Positions 33,376 through 45,194 of a stretch of 64,000 nt of DNA are shown piece by piece. Where the stretch lies: positions 337,113-401,112 of the forward strand of contig LNAC01000137.1 in the NCBI GenBank assembly GCA_002007465.1, given 5' to 3'. The translations under genes were made by a program, and so were the position numbers. The notes beneath the pieces are model-generated. The model saw nothing but the letters and a program-made list of their open reading frames with translations, made no database searches and was not told where the DNA came from. Source of the DNA: Ailurus styani (Eukaryota; Chordata; Mammalia; Carnivora; Ailuridae). Numbering within the stretch: position 1 is the stretch's first letter; each line of letters starts with the position of its first letter.

Positions 33376-35170
33376 CAACCTGAAAACTAGGTTAAGTTTT
33401 TATTTCTAAACTTTAATTAATTTTAAGGACATTTAGAGAACATTTTCTTTGGGCATAAGTGCATGTGATGTGATGGGGATCTATATCTATAAATATTATC
33501 TAAATCTGTATCTGTATCTAAGTTTTGACCTCCAAGTTTGCAGCTCAGTTGGGATGACACAATAGCAATCAGAGGCAATAAAAGTGAAGCCAGCCAACAA
33601 GCTGTATACAATTTGAGCAGGCCCTCAGTCATGTGTCCTATAATAATTTCCTTTTCGTTTGCTTGGCCTCTTTGCCTTTCCAGAACAAGTCTTCCTCTAA
33701 TGGGTCCCATCAGGGACTTCTCAACATCTGAGATGAGCACATGACCACTGTGGACTAGTTGGTGTATCTCACTCCCTGGGAGATGGCGACTGGTTTAGAG
33801 GTGATCATGTAACACTAGCAGGGTCAGAGACTTTTGGGCATTAACACAGAGTTCACCTTAATCTCTCTGATATAATGAGAATTGAGGAATGAGCAGATGA
33901 TTTACCATACAAACTAGGACACCTTTGAGAGTACAAAGGGATGCTCTACATAATCATGGTGTCTCAATAGGTGTAAACTGGGCCTGTTCTAGGCAAACTA
34001 TGATATGTGATCACCTATTTAAGGACCATATAAATGAACTCAGATCTGTCCAGAACCCATGTACAGAGTTAGGGCTGAGCATGATACTAACAGATGGGAA
34101 AGTTGTAGGGGAGAGCGAGAAAGTATTGATGTCTTGTTGGTGGAATCCACATAGGTAAAACCGATGGCTGCCCACTTCTAGAATTTTCTATTTACATGAC
34201 GCACCACATCCACTTTTGCTTAAGAAGGGTCTTGCAGGAAATGAAGAAGAGCATAATAGGGCATTTGGATGAAGATTGATATTCTTTGCTTTGTCCTGAG
34301 GTTGCAGGACACATTTGTTGCAAGCTCTTGAGCATAGTAGATGCCATGCCCTGATCAGGTTTGAGAAACATCTCATTTGTTTAGATCTCAGCATCTTCTG
34401 GGAGCCAGCAGTCATTATTTAAGAATCATTCTCCTCTTCCTGTGGCAGGGTTCATAGCACTGTGGTGCCCATAGCACTGCTGAGAGATAGAGAAGCCCAT
34501 GTTTCCTAGACCTTTCTTCCCAAAGCCTCTCTTTACCACTGAAACAGGCCAATGGCAATGGTCTTGTCTTCCCAAAGACTTCCTGCCATCCTAAGGAAAG
34601 TTGTTTTCTCTTTTCAGCATGTTATTGCTTTTGATTTTCCTACTTTTGAAATTGGCCAGCCTAACTGACAAAAGTTCTAAATGAACAGGCACTTCAAAAT
34701 GTCTCTTGACTTCTTGTCTCCACAGAGGTCAAGGGAAAGCTGTTATGGATGGGACAGAGTCTCTGCCTCTTCCAAGAAAAGTTTGAGGGAGAAAAGTCTA
34801 GTGAGAAGACTTGGCAAATGAATCATGCAAATTCAGCAACCACAAAAAAATATGGTGTCCTCTAGATAGACATTTGGTTCTTAAACTCTGGGGTGGGGAC
34901 AGGGAGTGGGGAGAAGATTGACCTCCCCCTTTTCAAATCTAAGGAAAGTCAGGAAACCTTCCAAAAATAAATTCCTGTGCCTGCCTCTATTCTATAGGCC
35001 AGTTCAGGGAGTTCTTAGGCTCTGAAGCTCACTAGGATCTATGAGCCCCTGATCTTAAAGACCTTGAAATTAACTTTAGAAGTACACAGCATCAGAGTTA
35101 CTTATTACAGTTGACATATGCATTTTCTTCATTTATTATTTCCTTGGCTATTTTCTGTTTTTTCCTTTAT
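33376..35170. other. Unassigned non-coding interval
   Basis: No exon is recognised. The part 33740-34150 has phrases reminiscent of MLT1-type LTRs (gatcatgtaacactagcagg), but too weak to call. An imperfect atctgt/atctat tract lies at 33479-33522. The rest is ordinary unique sequence. Confidence 0.4.
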
Positions 35171-35378
35171 GTTTTAAAAAGATTTATTTATTTATTTATT
35201 TGAGAGAGAGAGAGAAAGAATATGAGCTGAGCAGGAGGAGGGGCACAGGGGAAGAATCTCAAGCAAACTCCCTGCTGAGTACAGAGCCCCACACAGGGCT
35301 CAATCTCACAACAGGAGATCATGACCTGAGCCAAAAGCAAGAATCAGAGCTTAACCCACTGAGCCACACAGGAGCTCC
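35171..35378 (-). repeat. CAN-SINE, older type
   Basis: Copy from aaaaagatttatttatttat to the head complement ccactgagccacacaggagc. Short duplication tcctttat is seen at 35163-35170 and 35379-35386. Many substitutions indicate an old copy. Confidence 0.93.
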
Positions 35379-36175
35379 TCCTTTATTTATATCAAACACT
35401 GTCTCTTATTCATCTTCTTTCCATCACAGTCATTATTTATTATTTTCCATTTATCCTTTTTCTTTAAAACTTTGCCTTTTGAAGTAATTTCAGATGTAAT
35501 AAACATTGAAAGAATAGTTCAAAGATTTCTCATATAGCCTTCATTGAGCAACCCTTAAATGCCATGCTAACACTTTGCCCTGACTGAGAGCAAGTTGTAG
35601 ACATGATGCCCTTTTACTCCTAAATACTTCTTTGTAAACACAAGGATATTAACTTTCATAACCACAGTACAATGATCATAATTGGGAAACTGGCATTGAT
35701 GCAAGACTATTACCTGATCTATCAAAACTTACTAAAATTTTTATCCAATCAAATATACACCAAATTTCATTTTTCTCATCCAGGGTGCAATTCAGGATCA
35801 TACATTGTACTTAGATGTTCTATCCCTTTAGACTCCTTTAATCTGGATCACTTCATCCATTTCTCTTTGTCTTTAATGACATTGGCATTTTTGAAGAGTA
35901 CAGGTCAGTTGAAATGTAGATGACCCTCAATTGGAGTTTTTCTATTTCCTCATGATCAGATTCAGGTAGTGCATTTTGGGAAGGAATAACACCAAAGTGA
36001 GAGTTGTGTGCTCAGTGCATCACATCAGAAGGTACGCCATGCCTACTTGTTCTATTACTGGTTAATTTCAACTTTGATCTCTTCCTTGAGGTTATGACTT
36101 CCAGATGCTCTACTATAAGGCTGCTATTTTCCCCTTGGTGATTCAGAAATGTCTTAAGGAGAGTGAAGGTACTGC

Positions 36176-36950
36176 ATTCAATTCTAACGTGTGGTAGGGA
36201 TTCCCCATATCACCGAGCAACTCTCCAATACCACTGAGGTGTTTTGTAATTCAACTTAATTCTAAAACCATCTACCTGGAGAGGGCATCAGATTCCACAG
36301 GTGAGGGCTCTGTGCCACAGAACAGCTCTCTACTTCAGATGATAATCACAAGACCGTGTTGTTACCCATGCTTCTGAATGTCAGAGGTTCCCATGGCCCC
36401 ATCCTTGAGCTGGATTAACTTGCTAGAGAGGCTCACAAAACTTGGGAAAACAGTTTACACATAAGATTATCCCAGTTTCTTTCAGAGGATATCAAAGGAT
36501 ATGATTCAACAGCCAGATGAAGAGATACATAGAGCAAGATCCTGAACAAAGAAGTTTCTGTCCTTAGAGAGTTTGAGGCCCAGAACAATGGCATGTGGAA
36601 GTGCTCTGGTCAACCAACCCAGAAGCTATTCAAACTCCCTTCTTTCCAGGTTTTTATGGAGGCTTCATTACATAGACTCGATCAATTAAATCACTGGTCA
36701 TTGGTAATTTATTTAATATCCAGGCCCTCTCCCCTCCCTGGAAATCAGGGTGGAATTAAAATTTCTAACCCTCTATTCAGGGTCGGTTCCTCTGGCAACC
36801 AGCCACCATCCTTAAGTGGGGTCCAAAAATCACCTCATTAATATAACAAGAGATACCTCTGTTGCTCTTATCGCAGGAAATTCCAGGGTGTTTAGGACTT
36901 CTGTGCCAGAAATGGGGTCAAAGACCGAATGCGTATTTCTTATAAATCAT
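36176..36950 (-). mobile_element. ERV LTR inserted in L1, reverse
   Basis: On the plus strand: ccttgagctggattaacttg, ctagagaggctcacaaaact, gatgaagagatacatagagc, tttttatggaggcttcatta, ttcctctggcaaccagccac, and ggaaattccagggtgtttag with tgtgccagaaatggggtc. On the minus strand a TATA-like ccataaaaacc fits LTR organisation. I take it as an ERVL-class LTR without naming the family. No gag, pol or env is present. Confidence 0.65.
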
Positions 36951-37017
36951 GATCTTCTGGGAAGCTACTTTGAGGATAAGTAAATATCCTGTTCCTCATC
37001 AAACTTTGAGCCATTAC

Positions 37018-37468
37018 AGGCATATCATAGGGATATTTCAGGTTCGGTTCTAGACTACTGCAACAAAGTGAGTAGTACAATAAAGTAAATTGAATGGATT
37101 TTTTGGTTTACCAATACATATCAAAGTTACGTTTAAGCTGTAGTCTATTAAGCATGCAACAGCCTTGTATCTTTTTAAAAAGTACACACATCTTAATTTA
37201 AAAATATTTTATTGCTAAAACATGCTATCATTTGAGCTTTTAGTGAATGTTAATCACTGATCACCATAACAAATATAATAACAGTGAAAAAGTTTGAAAT
37301 ATTGTGAGAATTACTAAAATGTGAAACAGAGACACAAAGCAAGAATACATCACTGGAAAAATGGCACCAATAGACTCACTCAAGGCAGGGTTGCCACCAA
37401 CCTTCAATTTGTAAAAAATGCAATACCTGTGAGGAGCAATATGAAGGGCAATGAAATACGGTATGCTT
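37018..37468 (-). mobile_element. Tigger1-like DNA transposon, internally deleted
   Basis: The left end is caggcatatcatagggatat with ttcaggttcggttctagac. The right part has gatcaccataacaaatataa, aaaagtttgaaatattgtga, gcagggttgccaccaacctt and the inverted end near acggtatgctt. The ends are imperfect inverted repeats and the transposase region is absent, which makes it a non-autonomous pogo/Tigger copy of about 450 bases. Confidence 0.85.
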
Positions 37469-37740
37469 ATACTTCTAGCCAGTGCACTGATGACAGTAGC
37501 CTAAATCAATCATTACTCTGATGTTACCACATGGTGATTTTCTAATTTTGTCATTCATTACACATTGCTTAGTTGGCATTTTCTCATAAGAAAGAGATTT
37601 TACTTCTCTCCCATTTATGTATTTAGTAGTTTGTATCAGCATTGATTCAGAGATTCTTATTTTGTTCAATAGTATTTAATAGGTTCTAAACTGTCAACAC
37701 TACTTTGATGTTCAAATGGTACCAATTGCTCTTCCTTTTC

Positions 37741-38689
37741 ATATTTTCTCTTCTGCTGTTTCACCTCTCTTTTCTTAATCTCTTCTCCTGTCACATATTT
37801 TCTTTTTTCTCTCTTGGCTAGCCACATCCCCTTGGTTTCTCATCCCCACCCCCCTCCATACTCCCTTCTTCATCTTCATCCTGAGTCCATTTTTCCTCCT
37901 TTACTCATTGAATGGTCTGAGTGCATGGAGTTTCTCCTTCCTCATTTCCTTGGATGTGTCCCAAATGGCAAATGCTGCAGGAGCAAATCTGGTAGTTTCT
38001 AAAGGTGGTACTTGTCTTGATCTAATCGTAAAGATGCCAACTGCAGTTAAGTATCTCTGTATTTCCAGGGGTTTATAACTTAACTATAAAAATTCACTTT
38101 AGGCTATAGCTTGACATATAATCTCTCAGCCTAAGAGTGAATTTCCTTAACAGTTTTCCCTTTAATTCAACACTATTTGATTCAGTGTAGCTTTCATCCT
38201 GTAATAATATATGCTCATGAGTTATTACCACATCAATACAAACCCATGTCCATTGCTAAAGTAATTACTGAGGGTAAATATGAAAGAAGATACAACTGCA
38301 TTGATCCAAGGGTTATAAAATGAAAAAAGTATTGGTCTTCTATAATGTTTTTTCTTCTGTCCAACCCATAAGTCCCCAACCTCTGAATCCTGAAAAAAAT
38401 TGTAGTATTAAAAAAAAGAAAGAAAGAAAAAGATACTGTGGTATTTGTAGGATACTGACTTTTCTGGGAGTGGTCTTTATCCAAATTCCATTCCAAATTC
38501 TGGCTTCAAATTAAGAGACTTGGCCAACCAAATAATTTGCCAGCTCTTCTATATTTTCAAGTAGGTAACCAGAATTTGTAGAAGGAAAATACTTAGAAAT
38601 ACTACTTGTAACAAGGACAATGGACAACTAGTTGTGTGGCAAATTGTGCAAATTATAGGAAGAGAAACATGCTATGGTAGAGAAAGAGA
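37741..38689. other. Unassigned non-coding interval
   Basis: The 37741-37930 part is pyrimidine-rich and may be a further LINE scrap. No exon is recognised. An aaagaaagaaag patch lies at 38412-38430. A minus-strand frame at 38233-38496 has no domain. Confidence 0.4.
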
Positions 38690-38875
38690 AAGAGTTGAAT
38701 CTGAAATCAGGAACCTGGTGGGATTCCTGGCCTGGCTCGGTCACTGATCATCCAAGCCAGTCACCAAGGCAGTCCCCTTGGCTGCCCTTGGATTCATCTT
38801 CCTCATCTGTAAAAAGTAGTTTGGGACACAATGACCCCTAAGATCCCTCTGATCTAGTTCTGTCATCCTACAGAC
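38690..38875 (+). repeat. MIR
   Basis: The run tgaatctgaaatcaggaacc, attcatcttcctcatctgta and cctaagatccctctgatcta matches a MIR with a well-kept 3' end. Confidence 0.75.
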
Positions 38876-39695
38876 CCACAAAACCAACTGCTCTTCCAGT
38901 TAGTTTCAATGATAAAGCAATCCTCACTTAGGGTTGGGAACAGTGAAAAAGGATACGATTGGAGTAGTTTCTTCCACAACAGTTGATTCAGCCAGTGTAG
39001 GGGTAGAAAAAAGAAAAAAGAAAAAAATGAGGGCAATTTCAGTGGGAAAAGTCGTTTACTGATTTGCCTAGTTACTTGTTTAAACTCATTTAATCCATTT
39101 GATCAAAGTGGTCTCCTGTGTATATCCAGTCTCAAAGGGCAGCCAGAGGTAGAACCATCTTTGAAATTGACTGCGATGCTTTTCTGACTTCCTAGTCCTT
39201 TATTATCATATGCATAGGAGAAATGATGCTTTTCCTGGATAAAGGGAATGTGTTTAGGAATCTTATATACAGGATCTTGCATTGAACCTAGCATAGTGCC
39301 TTAGACTTAATGCAGACTAAAAGGATATCTATTGAATTGAATTACTTTGAATTTAAACAGTAACCCTCCTCAGGTGTTTGATAGTTTCTTTGTGTTTCCT
39401 TCACTGTCTTCTTTTTGTCTTTTCACCTCTTTAAAACAAAAGGTAGCCTTAAACATTGTCATTACTGTTCTAGAAGCCTTACTCTGCACCCTCTCCCAAA
39501 AAGATGTGGAACTGTTTTCTGGTTCCATTTCCCTCTGGAGTGGCAACAACTCCAAATCTTTATTTTTTGAGACTGACTTCTGATATACCGACTAGAATTT
39601 CTAAGCACCATTTTCAACTACAGACCCATCAGCTTCTTAAACTCAACATGAAATGAACGAGAACATTTGTTTCCACTAAAAAACTGGGTGCTCTA
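38876..39695. other. Unassigned non-coding interval
   Basis: No repeat or exon is recognised. A-rich aaaaaagaaaaaagaaaaaa lies at 39008-39027. A plus-strand frame at 39347-39583 and its antisense partner are treated as chance. Confidence 0.4.
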
Positions 39696-39899
39696 GGGGT
39701 GCCTGGGTGGTTCAGTCAGTTAAGCAGCTGACTCATGATTTTGGCTGGGGTCATGATCTCAGGGTTGTGAGATCAAGCCCCATCTCAGGCTCCTCACTCA
39801 GTGGGTAATCTGTTTAAAAGATTCTCTCTCCCTCTGCCCCTCCCCTTGCTTGCACGCATGCTCTCTCTCTCTCAAATAAACAAATAAGTCTTTAGAAAC
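39696..39899 (+). repeat. CAN-SINE, older type
   Basis: The head is ggggtgcctgggtggttcag, with ggtcatgatctcagggttgt and tctctcaaataaacaaataa. It belongs to the older tail type (cttgcttgcacgcatgctct). Confidence 0.95.
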
Positions 39900-40395
39900 A
39901 AGACAGTTACTCTATGCCATGGTTAAGATTCCTATTCTTTTTCCCTGGCATATTGGCTAGACAACTTGGTGTCTTCTTTGACTTCTTTCTTTACCTCCTG
40001 GAACTTTTTCTCATCCCTGGATCTAATCAGAGATTCTGCACGAGTCAAGTTGGACTTTACCTCAAGGTTCCTATATTTCACTTCTGGCTCTGACAAGAGG
40101 TGAGGGACCCTATGCAAGTGATTTTACCTTTTCAATTTTTGGTTCTTCATTGGGCCTCTGTCCCACAAAGTGTGATGATCAGGGGAGAGAGATACAAAAA
40201 ATAAAAGAGAAAATGAAGATAATATAATTAACTTTCTTCTAGATGTCTACAATGTTTTTTATGTAATGTTTTTTAAACTTCAGACTTCCCAGTGCCACTT
40301 AATGTTTTACTCTTTTACATGATGTTATGTATCATTGTTTTTTCTTATACAGAATTTTGTTTTTACTAAATGTTTATTTTTTAAAAATAGATTTT
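39900..40395. other. Unassigned non-coding interval
   Basis: A short unique segment between two SINEs, with no recognised repeat or exon. Confidence 0.4.
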
Positions 40396-40630
40396 GGTGG
40401 CGGGCACCTGGGTGGAACAGTTGGTTAAGTGTTTGACTCCTGGTTTCGGCTCAGGTGGTGATCTTAGGGTCATGAGATCAAGCCTTGAGTTTGGTTCTGT
40501 GCTTAGCACAGAATCTGCTTAAGAGTCTCTCTCCTTCTCCCTCTGCCCATCCCCGCCCCCACCCTATCCTACCCCCACACACTCTGTCTCTCTCTCTCTC
40601 AAATAAATAAATCTTTTTAAAAAATGAAGT
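40396..40630 (+). repeat. CAN-SINE, older type
   Basis: The head is cgggcacctgggtggaacag. The body has ggctcaggtggtgatcttag and a long C-rich insert (catccccgcccccaccctat). Target duplication aaaaatagatttt occurs at 40383-40395 and 40631-40643. Confidence 0.95.
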
Positions 40631-40882
40631 AAAAATAGATTTTTTTGTCACTACTATAAATGGAAAATCGGTATTTTTCTAATATGTATTATGATAAATC
40701 ATGAGTACAAAAATAAATTCATCCCTGTCTTACCTAAAATATTTTGTGCATCACTATTGGGCATTGTGCATTTTGGGAAGCACTGCTTAGTTCGTTAGAA
40801 ACACACATATGCATACATCTCAAATGAGGAATGCTTACTGTTCAGCACATGTGTTGAGAAGACATATCAGGGAAAAAATCCA

Positions 40883-41066
40883 GGGGCACTTGGTGGCTCA
40901 GTGGGTTAAAGCCTCTGTCTTCAGCTCAGATCATGATGTCAGGGTCCAGGGATCAAGCCCCGCATCAGACTCCCTGCTCAGTGGGGGGCCTGCTTCCTCC
41001 TTTCTCTCTGCCTGCCTCTCTGCCTACTTGTGATCTCTCTCTGTGTCAAACAAATTTAAAAAAAAA
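40883..41066 (+). repeat. CAN-SINE, mustelid-type tail
   Basis: The head is ggggcacttggtggctcagt and the tail is gcctgcctctctgcctactt. Some substitutions in the head (cttcagctcagatcatgatg) suggest moderate age within the young group. Confidence 0.95.
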
Positions 41067-41097
41067 TTCAGTTAGGGAAGACTTCTTCTAAGAGAAG

Positions 41098-41265
41098 TTA
41101 TCTTCCTTCTCCCCCTTTTTCCCTCCCTTCCCTCTTTCTGCTTTTTCTTCTTTCCCTCCTCTGTTTCTTCCCTTCTTCCTTGTTTTGTTCTTCCCTCCTT
41201 TCTTCCTCCCTCCCCTTCTCTCTGTCTCTCTCTCTCTTTCCTTCTCTCACTCTTTCTATTAGATA
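41098..41265. repeat. Polypyrimidine tract
   Basis: Over 160 bases of almost pure C/T on the plus strand, built from ttcc, ccctcc and ctctct units. Such tracts can form triplex DNA and are prone to length change. Confidence 0.9.
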
Positions 41266-42584
41266 ATGAAGAGGATTAGTTTGAGCAAGATCTTGGAAGA
41301 AGTTGGGATTTCATAACTCCTCACAGTATTTTTTCCTTCTGATCATGAGGACAATATTCTGGGAGAATTTAAAAGTCCCGTCCCATGACGTGCCCTTTTA
41401 AGCCTCAGGGTGACCCCACGATGCCCCTTCCCAACCCCGGTGCCCATCTTCATTCCCCAGTGAGCACCGTCCTCAGCGGGCTGGGCTTGTTCTCATCGGC
41501 ACCTGTGGCTCCACTCTCAGAGCCGAAGGCACGGCACACTGTTTCAGCTCTGACGGTGCATGTTGGCTGCAGCAGAAGCGGTTGAGGCCCTTGGGTGGCA
41601 GGTCAGATTATGCCTGTCAGCCTCAGCCACGGGGCTGCGAAGCTGGAGTGGTTGTATTTACCTGCCCTCAGTCAACAGGGAGAAGGCCTTCTAGCAAGGG
41701 ACTGGATTCAGTACAGTGATCAAAACAGCTCCATGCGAGTGCCTGTGAAAAGCGTTCATTTTCCTATCATGGAGTTTTACATCCAGCCAGTGAATTTTAT
41801 CAGAACCCTCTAACTCTAGTAAAATACAGCAAAGTGCAATAAATTTCACTTTACGGGTTTTACAGTTTGAAAACAGCTTCAGGGGAGTCTGGTTACTGAG
41901 GGGACCCAACTGGCGCCGTCTCCAGGGGTTGGTTTCTCTGTGCAAGGAACTCTAAGAGATGACTTGACACCCGTTGGTGCCCAGTCCACTCAGGTGAGGC
42001 ATTACCTTCCTGAACATCATTCAAGGCACGACGAAAGTCCTGTACCTATACCTGCAAAGCTGGCTTTCGACAGTGAAGAGAAAAGCAATTAAGTTGCTAA
42101 GCAAAGGGCTGCTAGTTTCCCGGGGCAGTGAGCAAACGGGCTTCATTAAGGACAGGGATTAAGTCCCTGACTTATTACAATATAGCTGACTGCCCCTGAA
42201 GGTCCTTTGGCCTTTTTGTCCTTGTCCAAGGGGCTTTGAAATGGGAATAAATCATATAACATTCCTTATGAGAAACTCTTCCAGCTGCCCTCCCCCAACC
42301 AAAAAGATTTCTGCCGTTTACCTGGAGGCAGACTTTCTTGCTCTCAACTGGCCTTTAACTGACTGTTTCCTTATATTTATAAATTGTTAAAACTTGGGAA
42401 ATTCTCTTACCCTAAAGAGGACTGGTCACTATAGAAATTTGTTTCACACAGGATCTCCCCCTACCCAGACATCAACTATCCAATTCCTATCATCTTTTGG
42501 TTTGGATTTTTAAAGAAATCAGTTAGGATCTATGTTGAAACCTCGTGATGGCGTCACTGTTGAAAGCCTTTTACCTTCATGGAT
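41266..42584. promoter_or_regulatory. Repeat-free interval, G+C-richer, candidate regulatory DNA
   Basis: No repeat is recognised over 1.3 kb. The 41370-41660 part has more CpG than its surroundings, though not enough for a CpG island. The 42040-42260 part carries aaaagcaattaagttgctaa and a TCF-like ggggctttgaaatggg. Plus-strand frames at 41385-41585 and 41595-41813 show no domain. Confidence 0.3.
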
Positions 42585-42800
42585 AGATGCTTGCTGGCAT
42601 TTACTATTTGGCAGGCATGGTTGGAAGCACTTTGTCTGTACTACCTTGTGTTTTTTCATACAAGGAGCCCGTGGGGTGGAACTTTTATTCTAGTCCCTTT
42701 TACAGATAAGGACACTGAGGGAGTGGCTGGTTATGGAGTTGGCCCAGGGTCACAAAGCCAGTGAATAGGAAAGCCAAACCCAGGTCCTCTGGTCCTTATC
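42585..42800 (-). repeat. MIR, reverse
   Basis: The run tactatttggcaggcatggt, cccttttacagataaggaca, ctgagggagtggctgg and cacaaagccagtgaatagga is a nearly full reversed MIR. Confidence 0.87.
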
Positions 42801-43234
42801 TGAGGGTCTTATCCAGAGGTTGTACTTCCTCCTGGGGGTGCCTGGGGAGGGGACACAAGGCTCCTCGGGCCGAAGCATCCAGCTGAACGGACTGATAAGT
42901 AGGAGAGGTTTCATTTTGACCCCAGGAGGAAGGAGTTGTTTTTGGAGGATGAAAGGAGTCTCAGGGGCAAGGGGCAGAAGAAAGAATGGACCCCAATAAA
43001 TGCTTTGAACATTTTGGAATAGAAGTCATAGGGAAGGAACCTAAGGGCTGTGGTTTAGGAAAGACTGGGAGACTGTGTGCTTTTGGGAACCAGGTGATGT
43101 AGCTAAACAGATATGAGGGGGATGGGGGGCAAGCAGGGATCAAAGTGGGGATAATAGAGGCCCACTCTTCCCAACATGCTGCCAATTCTCTCCAGCCATA
43201 GACCATAGGCATTTCCCCAGGCATTCCCGGAATG
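42801..43234. other. Unassigned non-coding interval
   Basis: A G+C-moderate unique segment. The minus-strand frame at 42961-43224 lacks any family resemblance. Confidence 0.4.
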
Positions 43235-43315
43235 AGAACATTGTCTTGTTCATTGATTCTCGATGCCTGGCATATGGTGAGACCTTAATAAATATTTTGA
43301 ATAAATGAATAAAAG
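43235..43315 (+). repeat. L2 3' tail
   Basis: The run cgatgcctggcatatggtga with taataaatattttgaataaa and tgaataaaag is the terminal part of an L2. Confidence 0.65.
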
Positions 43316-43534
43316 ACCCAGAAGGCAAAAGTAGAAGCCTATGGGCCAATTTGTTCTTTTGCAGATAGGAGATGCACCTGCATACTTCAAAGATGGTTGG
43401 TTGGAATGGGGGGTGGAGCTTGAATGTACTGGGATGGACGTTTTAAAGTAAGGACAAAGAGGCATCTTCATTTTGGAATGGTTAAGTCTTGGACAGTTTT
43501 GTTGCAAACATCATCTCCATATAATTATAACCTG

Positions 43535-43680
43535 TGAGGTGAGCATCACCATCTCCATTATGCAGACGAGAAAACATAGACTCGTAAAAATTAAATGAAT
43601 TGCTTGCCCCTGGTCCTACAACCAATGTGTAGAGGAACAGGCACTTGAAGCCCTATCTAGCAATTTCCGTAGGTCATGTT
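43535..43680 (-). repeat. MIR, reverse
   Basis: The run tctccattatgcagacgaga, aaatgaattgcttgcccctg and gtcctacaaccaatgtgtag marks a reversed MIR core. Confidence 0.8.
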
Positions 43681-44469
43681 ATTTCCACTCTACTGTGTTG
43701 GTTAACATCTCCCATTTGGGCCTGTTTCCCATCCATGAGGTAGATGGAGGGAAGAGACAGCATGAACATAAATCTCGCAGAAGAACAGCTGCAGCATGTC
43801 CTTTGTTTTGACAGCACTATGCAGAGCCCAAATTAAAAAACAAAACAAAAGCAAACATGGCCAGAGTTCGTGACCTTTGTCCGCCAAGGCACAGCTAAAA
43901 CAAAAGGGAGATCTCTTTGATGTAGGTGATCTGAAATGATCTCTTCATGGTCAGCTGATGATATAAAAATGTTTGTAAGCTGCTGTTACACAGAAGTGAT
44001 ATCGAGCTATCATATTTCATGGCCCACATAACTCTCTAGGTACCAGAGCAAGTGAGGGATAAGGTCACTCAGAAAGACACCGTGGTTTTGAATATGTGAG
44101 GTCTTCTTGCTTAAAGCTGGCTTCTTTTTATTGTGGTTGACAATTGAAGGATCCATTGTCCTTGAAATATCTTTTCAAACATCAATGATGGCATCTGTGT
44201 CTCATTCTTCATTCCCTTACAACTCTCATGAGAGCTCTAAACCTTATTTTGCTGGGTGCAAAGAGAGTCAATAAGTAGTCAATGGTTGTAACTAATCGAT
44301 ATCTTACCCCCAATTCGATTTCAATGATGGAGAATGAAGTGACTTTTAAAGGAAGACCAAAGGGAAATTCTTTTAAAAATATCTCAGAAAGTGTACCAAG
44401 TTCAGATTAAAATGAAACCCTCAATTTTTGGCTAAAAAATTTCATTTCTGTGAATGATTGGTAGGAAAA
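43681..44469. promoter_or_regulatory. Repeat-free interval, candidate regulatory DNA
   Basis: No repeat is recognised. The part 43860-44200 is evenly composed. It contains gagttcgtgacctttgtccg (nuclear-receptor-like half site) and ggatccattgtccttgaaat (SOX-like ccattgt). These short matches are weak evidence on their own. Confidence 0.28.
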
Positions 44470-44900
44470 TAATACAGAAGAATTCTCGTGTTAAAAGATC
44501 ATTATTGAAATAGTACTTATGATATTGGAAAATTAGAAATAAACATCTACAATAGGTAAACAGGTATGTAAATTATAGTTGAGTCCACATAAGGTATATT
44601 AGGTAGTAATTAAAAGGTTACAAAATAACATAATAACATAAGGAATTGCCTGATGCTTTAATGTTAAGTGGAAAAAAAGGTTAAGTGGGAAAAAGCAGGA
44701 AAAAAAAGTGAATATTTAGCATGAGGGCAACTACAAAAAAACAGTTTTAATGCATGGAAAAAAAGATCGGAAGAAAATACGCCAAATGTTTAAAGGACTA
44801 TAGATTATTTTTCTTTCTTCAGTCAGCCTATCTGCACATTTTAGATATGTTTTATGTTTATGTAAGGGAAAATATTCTAATGAACTTTATTTTTGAAAGA
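44470..44900 (+). mobile_element. Old L1M 3' region
   Basis: The run ggaaaattagaaataaacat, aggtagtaattaaaaggtta, tgctttaatgttaagtggaa and gatcggaagaaaatacgcca follows the 3' region of an L1M-type element. It is highly diverged and the ends are approximate. Confidence 0.55.
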
Positions 44901-45194
44901 AATAAAATTTCCAACACTCCTTCAGGAAAACAAATTCGTATCAGATAATTTATATATTTTTTAAAGAATGATTTGTATTTCTTAATGACTGTGGCTTTAG
45001 GCTGAGAAACAGTCTACATGAGAATAATCACCCAACTTCTTTAACTGTCTTTTAGTTAGATATCTCTAAACAACTCTGAGAGATGCAGGTGTTGTTTTAG
45101 AAGTATTCCTGGTCTCAAGAGAAACTGAGAATTAATAGACCCTAGTTCTTATGTCAGAATTGTTTTATTCACTAAATGAGAATATATGTTGAGT

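Larger units (their letters stand above)
35480..37740 (-). mobile_element. Old L1M element in three pieces
   Basis: Pieces 35480-36175, 36951-37017 and 37469-37740 follow one another in reversed L1M order. Marks are aaccacagtacaatgatcat, gggtgcaattcaggatcata, tttttgaagagtacaggtca, then taaatatcctgttcctcatc, and catggtgattttctaattt with cccatttatgtatttag. An ERV LTR and a Tigger-like transposon fill the two gaps. Confidence 0.72.

Noticed and set aside
36176..36950. Possible complete endogenous retrovirus
   Set aside because: Only LTR-like sequence is present. No gag, pol, env or primer-binding region is seen next to it.
41370..41660. Possible CpG island or promoter
   Set aside because: CpG density is only mildly raised and no TATA, exon or splice arrangement follows. 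It is not strong enough to call.
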